Positions 56,416 through 64,000 of a stretch of DNA of 64,000 bases are shown here, piece by piece. The notes under the pieces are model-generated. The model did not search any database, was not told the DNA's origin, and saw nothing but the letters and a program-made list of their open reading frames with translations. A program made the position numbers and the translations under genes. Source of the stretch: Punica granatum (Eukaryota; Streptophyta; Magnoliopsida; Myrtales; Lythraceae); assembly GCF_007655135.1 (NCBI RefSeq), contig NC_045132.1:9486001-9550000 (forward strand). Direction: 5' to 3'. Numbering within the stretch: position 1 is the stretch's first letter; the number at the start of each line of letters is the position of its first letter.

Positions 56416-57815
56416 GATAAGAAAGTGCAGGAAATGCAAAAGTAAAGGCCAGTGCTAGGGAATAGCGCAAGGCACTGCAAAGAGGTGGTATTGATTTGCT
56501 TGCGATCTTTGTGGAAGGAGGGTGGAAACTCAGTGTTGAGATCCTAAGGAGCTGGATGAGAGACGTTTGTTAATTCAATTGTAGTTGTTTAGTATTCAGG
56601 TTGCCTTCCTATTGGGGATTTCCTGTAATGGAAGAAGGAAACAATGAAAGAGCTTGAACTATTCGAAATTGTAATGTAAGGTGTAGGGAAGCGAACTAGC
56701 CTGGTAGGCATCGTGCAAGCACACCGAGGGGCGTGCATTGGTACACACATGAGATGTGCTGACGGTGCATGCATGTGGTACGCGGTGACGCATCTGTACA
56801 TGCTAGTGGTGCGCACTGTTGCGTGAAGAGGTCTATACTGGTGCACTAGAGACGTGTCAGGGCACGTCGAGGATACGATCAGTCAAGCGAAAGTTAGTGT
56901 TGATTAACTTCGCTTGGGAAGGTTGATCGGCCCTTAGACCACAGCTCGTCTTGCCTTGGAGGAAGGGTAAAGATTGTAGGTGGTCTACTCGTGATGGCTG
57001 TCACGACTCGCCTTCCGTGCGGGGTAGGTGGCCGAGATGGACTCAGCCTTTGGTCACAGCGCATCTTGCTATGGAGAAGTGAAGACCGCGGGTGATCTAC
57101 CCGCGAAGGTTGGCACAACTAGCCTGTCCTGCGGGGCATGGTAGCTACTGTGCAAACATAGAAATAGATAGAATGCATTCAATGCATGAGTTTTCAAAAG
57201 CTAATGCCATTGCATCGATCCGATTCAAGTTCCCAAATTTACAAAGATAGTTCATTTGAAAAAGGGAACTTAAACATTAAACCAATGCAATGTCCTAGTT
57301 TGTTTGAAAACGTGCATGCGGGTGCAGAAATAATAAATTATAATTGTATCTGTTATAGTGTACATCGCTCTTTGTGAAAACCAGAAAAGACCCGCCTAAA
57401 AAAAAACTAGGGGCCGACTCAAAGACTCGACTTTCGGTCGGTTGACAGCATGAAGTCAATTTTGGTCCAGTATGATGGTCCCTGTTTATGCATGGTTTAG
57501 GTGCTATCGGGATAGCAACTAACTAGGGATGGGGGCCCCCAACTCAAGGGTATCAACTCCTTGAAATCGAGCGGAGTACTTTGGGGGCCTAATCGACGGT
57601 CAAATCGCGTGACGTACCCTTACTCGGAACCCCTATCTAACATGTGTTCCTATCATCGGTCGTGGGACGCGACCCATAGGTACCTAGTGCTAGCATAATA
57701 TGCAATGCAAGTGCTTAAATAAAAGTGCGTAAAGTAGATAAGCGAGAAAGTTGCAGAAAGCGGTAAGTGAACATGCAAGCAAGCAAACGGGATCGAGCCC
57801 GAACCCACTAAGTAA

Positions 57816-57835
57816 GTCCCCGGTGGAGTCACCAA
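57816..57835 (-). other. Primer-binding site of the LARD-like element
   Basis: The minus strand reads TTGGTGACTCCACCGGGGAC two bases after the 5' LTR end. It closely resembles the TGGCGACTCC..GGGGA primer sites I recall for Tat/Ogre-type gypsy elements. The assignment to that group is inference. Its presence fixes the orientation of the element and marks 57838-62837 as the 5' LTR. Confidence 0.7.
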
Positions 57836-57837
57836 GC

Positions 57838-60800
57838 TGTACGGACCCGAATGCGAACTCTCGTCAGGGCCTGCGTGCGCGCTTTTTGATCACGCGGCTT
57901 GGGAGTGTCCACCTTACCGGGGATGCGTGACGGACACACGTGAGAAGGAGTCGCCACTTATCATTTTACGACCCGAAGGTCGAGGGCGGATAAGTTACCC
58001 GGGTCTAGGGGTATGAAACACCTAGTTTTGCTAAGGCATTGGTCTGTGCGGAACCGGAAAGTCCGAGTTCGGGGGTTCATGTTACGTGCGGGCCTATATC
58101 CCGCACGCCCTTTCGGTACTCTGGTTTGCTAGGCTTGCATGTTTTATTATTTATTGCGCCAATTAAGTTGCGCTCGGCTCGCACGTTTTGACACCGGAAA
58201 TTCGATGAATTAAACGATGTCGGTCGAGAAGCCGAGAGAGAAGTAAACCCGTGTGTCGGGGAATTGGTTCACAATCTTGTGTTACAGGTCATCAAACCAT
58301 GGAGGTTGAATCCCTGCGTGAGCCAAAATCGCGAGATCTTGGGATTATTTTCCTTTGGGCAAGCATTGGACCGATTCAATTAATTCGACTCTCAGACCAT
58401 TCGCTTATCGACTGGAATTCTTACAAAATGAATGTACAAAATAAAATCCATACAATGCTCTCGAAAACAATAAATACAAATTACAAATTGTCGAATTCCA
58501 GCCGACTCGCGTTCGGTTATTATTCCGCTCCAACTCACCGTGAGTTTAGGGAAAAACCAAAGAACTGAAACTCGATATGTGCTCTCACTGAATAGGACGT
58601 TGGACCCTGTGAGTGATGATTAGGGCGTTGGACCCTGTGATCGATGAATAGGGCGTTGAACCCTGTGATGTTCGTCCTAGGGATCAGGCTCGACCCGCAT
58701 AACAAACAAGTACAAAGGATAACACGCAACATGTTAATAACAGACAAAGTGTTTGTTATTGTCAAGTGTACGTATTTTAACAAGTTGTTAATCCGGGGTA
58801 TTTTGACATGCAAATCCTACCCTAGACAAACAAACGCGTGCTAATGTTTTTAGCATTCGGCTTTTGATTTGAGAACTTGACATATCGGGTATCCGTAATC
58901 AAATCTTGGGTGTGTGGATTGCTTTTACAGTGATTCGGTGTTATGACACTGAAGTTACACTGAATTCATCCAAACTTGTGTTTTGACTCTAGATTTGGAA
59001 CCTAGAGTTCCACTTAACCATTTTCTAGCATTTGGTTAAGCCAAGTGAAATGATTAATTAGGTAATTATGTTTTGATGCAGAATACCCTACTAACGCTCT
59101 AAACTACGCTAGAATGACAGAAACTCATCAGTGGGAATAAGAAGGGGCTATGCAGATGAATCTGCACCTGAACAAGTAGCCTATTCCTATTCCGATACCA
59201 TCGTGTTTCCATCAAACTAACCCTTGGGGTGTCGCCAAATCACAAAAGGATGTCCTTAACCTCGACTTAAAAGTTTGATTTCAGAAAAGGGAAACAACGC
59301 AATGCGGGCCAATTCTTTGGATTTTTCAGGGTTATGCTAGAACCTCGTAAAAGCCAAAGATTTGGTCGATCTATCCGGAAATGGTCTAAAAGGAGCTGTT
59401 GTATTCCGACCTGAATTACCTGAAGTCAGGTGAAACTCAAGTCAAAACACACAAGTTTCTCCTAGATGTCCATGTTACTTCATATTGCATGTCTCGGGTT
59501 TGGAAGTATGCGTATTTTGAAAAGGGCATTAACACCGTTTTATAATTCGTCGACGCGAGTTATAGATTAATATCCAATTCATGCAAAGTTGTTTAAAGTT
59601 GAATGAATTAATCGTCTGAGCGTCCCGATTAACCCGTTCGTGAAATTAATGCTTAAGGGTTATTGCCAAATGCATTAATTATGAAAACAATTCATGACTC
59701 GACGACCAAGACGATTCCGTAAGGATCGAGGATAATTTGGTCTAATGACCGAAACTACTCTCGGTACCGAATGGACCCGAATGAGTCATCAATACCCGAA
59801 TCCATGCATGTTGCTTAAAAAGACATTTTCATGCGAGGTTTGCGATGTAAAGGAAATTGCAATTACACACAATCCGAGAACGGACTTAAAATAGGAAGAT
59901 GAAGCCTCATGGAACCCGAATAAGCCTATGAAGTTCTCGGCCACTACTCCTTAGAAAGAACCGAGAGGTCCCATGGCCCAAATAGGATTCCACGAGGTTT
60001 CCCCATCTCATTTCGAATCATTTCTCGCATGCTCAAACATCAAACACGATAAATGACACGATTTTAACAGTCGGTATTGCCATGATTTGAATAACGGATT
60101 CAAACATACAAACATGCATAAACATGTTATTTAAGGAATCAATAAAACAATACCAACACCATGCACGTGAGAAAACACGATGAAACTCGGGAATCGAACT
60201 TGGATCGGGTTAAGAAGATCGTTCCTTGCCCGAAAAGAGCAAGAGAGCATTCGGTCACCTCCCTTGGAGGTAAACCCGTGAGCTCTCATGCCTTTCCCGG
60301 GTCGGGATGTTCTTCTTGACTACGATCCAAGTGTTTCCCGACATACTAGCATATAAATCAAGGATAAATATGCATGACATAACATGGAAAATGCATAAAA
60401 ATGTAATCTTGCAAATGAAACATGCTTAAAACACCATATTATATCATAAGCATGCAATAAATGTAAAAAACCCTAACTTTTCTATGTCGAGGATGTCATA
60501 CCTAGCCTTGAGGGTTGAGGAGAAGTTGGAAAAACGATTGGAAAAAGCTTGCTAGAATTTGGATGCCTAGGCGGTATTGTTCACCCGAGAAGGCACCCAG
60601 TTTTGGCTAGCTTGCACCGGTGGCTTGGGATGGTTGCACGAGCTGGCCCGGGCTATGACACCTCCCTAGAGGGTGCTGGAGGTGACTACAGGTGGCTGGT
60701 GACGTGCAAGAACCTGCGTTAACTCGAAAAGACAAGAAAACCCGAAAAGCTCAAAACTGTCTTTTTTATCCGGTTTGGAAAAGCTTGAGTTTGAATGGGT

Positions 60801-62837
60801 TTTAATGGGTTTCTTGATGGCTCCTTCCTCCTGAAAGACCCTTGGGAAGTTTATGAGGATATGAATGAGTTAGATCTCCAAGAATGGTCCGGTTTAAGAT
60901 TTGGCACGGCGCACAAGTCCGCTGCCACCCGGGATCCGAATCTGGACAGATTCTGGACCGGTACTGACCTCACCTGATTCGGGCGGTTGGAGGCTTCAAA
61001 CTTAAAATCTAAGCTCGGAAATGGATAGAAAGGATCGAAAACATGTAGGATATGAAGTTGGGTGAAGTTTGGATTTAAGCCGAGATGATGATCATCGTAA
61101 TTCCGATTTAAGTCTTGAGGGTTTTTGCTTAGTTTTTGCTGAGCTATGGGCTGCGGTTTTCTTGAGGGAGTTGAGAGGATTTGAAGAGTGAGAAATGCTG
61201 GAGAGATGGCATGAAGTAAGTTGTGATTAGCTTAATGACTTAAAGGGTATATATAGGCAAAGATTAAGTGCAATTAAGTGAGAAAAAGCTTGATTAAGGG
61301 CATGCTTAGGCTTGGACGGTTTCTTAATGGAGATAAGGATGAATTTGAACCACGGAATTGAAGAAGAAGAGTTAAAATCCATTAATTGAGATGGATGGGA
61401 AGTTGGAGTGTAAAAGAGAAAGACTTAGGATATTTTCATGCAAGTGGGCAATAGTAGCTAGCTTTGTCTTGAGCAAAAGGGAAGAAGATGACGTGGGTCC
61501 CACTTGGGTTGGAGTTGAGTAGTGAGGAAGTTCGAATCTCGATTGATCGTGCGTTTGAGGCCCGTGGTTCAAATTGAACGTCTAATCGGCAATGTACCCG
61601 ATAAAACGGTTCAAATGAGCTCAAGATTGGCATTTTTCGTGAGAAAATGCCTCGTGTGGTCATGAGGCTCGAATGCCGATTTTGCTCATTTTAATCGCTC
61701 AAAGCGAAGTTAACAGTTTCTGACGGCATATATTGCATCTGTGTTCTACATTGGTCATTTTGACATGAATTGTCAGACAACATGAACAATTGACCCTTAA
61801 GCCGGTAATGCAAATGTGGAGCTGGAGATATCCTAGGAAGCCGAAACTAGATTTCTCAGATTGCTTTATGAGTTGCTTGGGCATTCCGGAGATCATTGTG
61901 ATCTCTGTTTGTTGAGATTAGACCTCTGAGGACTTGAAAAGTGCATATGAGACCTTTAAAACACTGCTTGGGAGGTCTAGATGAGTTGTATGATTCATTC
62001 CGACGATTTTACATTGAGCCTTGGGAAGGCTAGCACTTTGTAAGGTAGGCATTCGCGTCAAGTTTCCCCAAAGAAGACCTCCGGATATGGATTTCCACCA
62101 AAAATGGCCTTTTATACTCCTCGGAGGTTACTCGGGAAATTGAAAAGGGTTTTGCTGTCTGCTTTTCCCAATTGCGTCTGTCCGCTGGAGTTTTCAGGGC
62201 ATTGCAGGGTCAACTTCGTTTGTCGTTATTCCGTCAGACCGGTCTCCGGATATGCATTTCCGAAAAGGAGTATGTCCGTTTTGTCACTCGGAAGTCATTT
62301 GAAGTGTCTATGTGGCTTCCAAGAGACAATCTGAAGCGCTATTCATGCTCTGTATGCTTGTAGGGCATGGCCGCATCTAACATTTGGAATTAACTTTTCT
62401 CTGAGAAACTAGCATTTTTGGACTTCCACTGAAAAGTTGTCTGTATACAGAAAGTTGTTATGTATAGAGCAGATGATTTGCAAAATACATTTGAAGACAC
62501 TTTTCATCTGTTTAGCACTTATGTGGATTTTTGAAGTCCAATATTGGCTATCTTCCGATGGCCGAGCGAACTATCGAAAAATAGGACTGTCCACGTGGTA
62601 TACTAGAAATGCCGATTTTGGACATTGTTGAGCTCTCTGGTCACTCTGTTGGCTTTTGATGACCAAGACTGTTCTTCTGTCGTGTGCACATATCTTTTGC
62701 TTGTTCCTGCTGACTTGAGATTGAATAATGCTTTGTTGCTCTGTTTAGCCGTTTTCTGTATCAATACTCAAGTCGTGGCCTGAATCACTGCTGATATGCA
62801 TTGCTTGAATTGGTGGGCCAAAATAGGATGCTGACAG
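57838..62837 (-). repeat. 5' LTR of the LARD-like element
   Basis: 5000 bp, intact, TGTCAGCATCC at 62837 to CCGTACA at 57838 (minus strand). It is the uninterrupted reference for the 3' LTR and for the solo LTR. No coding frame is conserved between copies. Confidence 0.9.
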
Positions 62838-63100
62838 AAACGAAAAATTATCCACCAAAATTAAGAAGAACAAATGTACAATGACAAGAAGAACAAACTT
62901 GACTTGTAAGATAGATTATTATTTTTATGGATAAGTTGCATGAGATTACTACAACTATTATTATTATTATTAGTTTGTAATGAAAGGTAAAATCATCCAC
63001 TAAAATTAAGAAGAAAAAATGTACAATGACAAGAAGAACAAACTTGACTTGTAAGATAGATTATTATTTTTACGGATAAGTTGCATGAGATTATTAATTT
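62838..63100. repeat. Tandem duplication at the LARD insertion site
   Basis: A unit of about 144 bp, comprising a CATCCAC-type block, AAAATTAAGAAGAA, GTACAATGACAAGAAG, ACTTGACTTGTAAGATAG, GATAAGTTGCATGAGATTA and an ATT run, occurs twice (from 62838 and from 62982). The ATT run and AGTTTGTAAT that should precede the first unit lie at 42530-42611, on the other side of the LARD. The duplication therefore predates the insertion. Confidence 0.82.
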
Positions 63101-63799
63101 ATTATTAGTTAACATTACAAAAAAGAATATTATAGAAATATATATTATACAATATATAAATAAAATTTATAATAGAGATAGTTATCATTTAAAATATATA
63201 AGAGCATATCAATCATGAGAGAAACGGTCAGGGTAGTTTAGAAATGAATTTTCCTTTATTCTATTTAAAGTACATTTAGCACATTAAATATAAGAATATT
63301 TTATATTTCGAGAATAAATTTTAACTATTGAACAAAATTTTAATTTTTCAAAAAGGTTTTTAATTTTTTATCCTATATACGAATAATGTAGACTAATATC
63401 TAAACGTTATTAAATAGAGCACATGCAAAATCTAGCAAAATTCATGTGGCTTGAGCCTGTAGATAGATGAATCTTATGAATTTATTAGGTCTTATGCTTG
63501 AAAAATCCATGCTATGATAAATTGAGGATTTTATAATTTGGTTTATGTGATGCAACTGTGCCTTGTTTGCCGACTTTTACATATTTGATTGATTGATTAC
63601 ATATCAAATATATATATATATATATATATATGAAAGCAAAAGTGAGATGTGACCGACCTCATAGCCTCAAAATATCTTGTCTGTCAATATAAATTTCTCA
63701 AATTTTGGGTTTTGTCAAATGACTGCTTCTTTAGCACGAATTTTTCCATACCGTACAAAAATCAATAGGAGCTTCTAGATCTCCTCATTTAATATGGAC
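63101..63799. other. AT-rich spacer
   Basis: TA microsatellite at about 63608-63631. No gene, RNA or transposon end recognised apart from the LTR that begins at 63800. Confidence 0.5.
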
Positions 63800-64000
63800 T
63801 GTACGGACTCGAATTTGCTCTCGTCGAGGCCCGCATGCCAGCGCTGGGGCACGGTTTGAGAGTGTTCACCTTCCCGGGGACGAATGACGGACACGCGTGA
63901 GAAGGAGTCACCAATTGCCTATTTAAGACCCGGAGGTCGAGAGCTGGTAAGTTGTCCGGGTTTAGAGGTATGGGATATGCCTAGTTTGCTGAGGCATTGA
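63800..64000 (-). repeat. Another LTR of the LARD family, cut by the window end
   Basis: TGTACGGACTCGAATTTG and the following blocks (GTGTTCACCTTCCCGGGG, GACGGACACGCGTGAGAAGG, GTCCGGGTTTAGAGGTATG) match 57838-58045 and 42617-42825 with more differences than those show to each other. No primer-binding site precedes it (the left flank reads AATATGGAC), so it is a 3' LTR or a solo LTR. Confidence 0.82.

Larger units (their letters stand above)
52538..57837 (-). other. Non-coding interior of the LARD-like element
   Basis: 5.3 kb between the LTRs. Minus-strand frames such as 55482-55207 and 54130-53756 show no retroelement domain I can name, and plus-strand frames are no better. It contains two minisatellites (52930-53670 and 56165-56415), a pyrimidine-rich part (54700-55130) that on the minus strand is purine-rich, and a region of TGCATG-like repeats (56700-56850). 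LARDs keep conserved structured RNA in their interiors by family knowledge. I cannot test for structure here. A degraded gag-pol is possible but not visible. Confidence 0.7.
42617..62837 (-). mobile_element. LARD-like long-LTR retroelement with nested solo LTR
   Basis: On the minus strand: 5' LTR 62837-57838 (5000 bp), primer-binding site, non-coding interior 57837-52538 (5300 bp), 3' LTR 52537-42617 (about 5017 bp without the nested solo LTR). LTR ends are TGTCAGCA/TGTCAGCAT and CCGTACA/CCATACA. No gag, protease, RT or integrase motif is visible in any frame of the interior. This matches large retrotransposon derivatives (LARDs), non-autonomous elements moved by proteins of other elements. 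The flanks AAAAG (42612-42616) and GAAAC (62838-62842) look like diverged copies of one 5-bp duplication. A tandem paralogue of the site at 62982-62986 reads GAAAG. Confidence 0.85.

Overview
The window is repeat-rich nuclear DNA from a flowering plant. The evidence is centromere-type (CRM-like) Ty3/gypsy elements, a Ty1/copia element, a very long-LTR non-coding element, Tourist-, hAT- and Mutator-like MITEs, tRNA-derived SINEs, and one exon of a plant BEL1-like homeodomain gene. I see no intact host gene, no CRISPR array and no bacterial-type operon. Species cannot be told from the sequence.

Layout. 1-9.6 kb is AT-rich intergenic DNA with a MITE cut by the window edge (1-252), a CT microsatellite, the orphan last exon of a BEL1-like gene (2937-3182), a Tourist MITE (4870-5102), a SINE head (about 6600-6694) and a hAT-type MITE (7888-8585). 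9592-32216 is one old CRM-like gypsy element on the minus strand, carrying a stack of later insertions. A second CRM-like element lies in the opposite orientation (13685-20659, target duplication CACTT). A Tourist MITE sits in its integrase/RNase H region (11634-11938). A foldback Mutator-like MITE (23234-23580) and a young copia element (24011-32038) both sit inside its 5' LTR. The inner CRM copy in turn carries a Tourist MITE in its 3' LTR. The flanking target duplications and the paired uninterrupted copies make the order of events readable: outer CRM first, inner CRM later, copia among the latest.

32.2-42.6 kb holds a second Mutator-like foldback MITE, a second hAT-type MITE, a complete SINE (34445-34756), two solo gypsy LTRs with perfect 5-bp duplications (36257-36980 and 37526-38313), a LINE RNase H fragment (about 39110-39400), another Tourist-like MITE and microsatellites.

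42617-62837 is a 20-kb LARD-like element on the minus strand. It has two LTRs of about 5.0 kb, a 5.3-kb interior with no recognisable protein, two minisatellites, and a primer-binding site next to the 5' LTR. A solo LTR of the same family (46323-51221) is inserted in its 3' LTR in the opposite orientation. Another LTR of this family begins at 63800 and runs off the window.

Nothing here is a complete working gene. The most informative observations are four defects shared by both CRM copies, which suggest the lineage was already defective when it moved. Others are the LTR-encoded integrase tails preserved in solo LTRs, the inverted same-family LARD LTRs, and the orphan BEL1-like exon.
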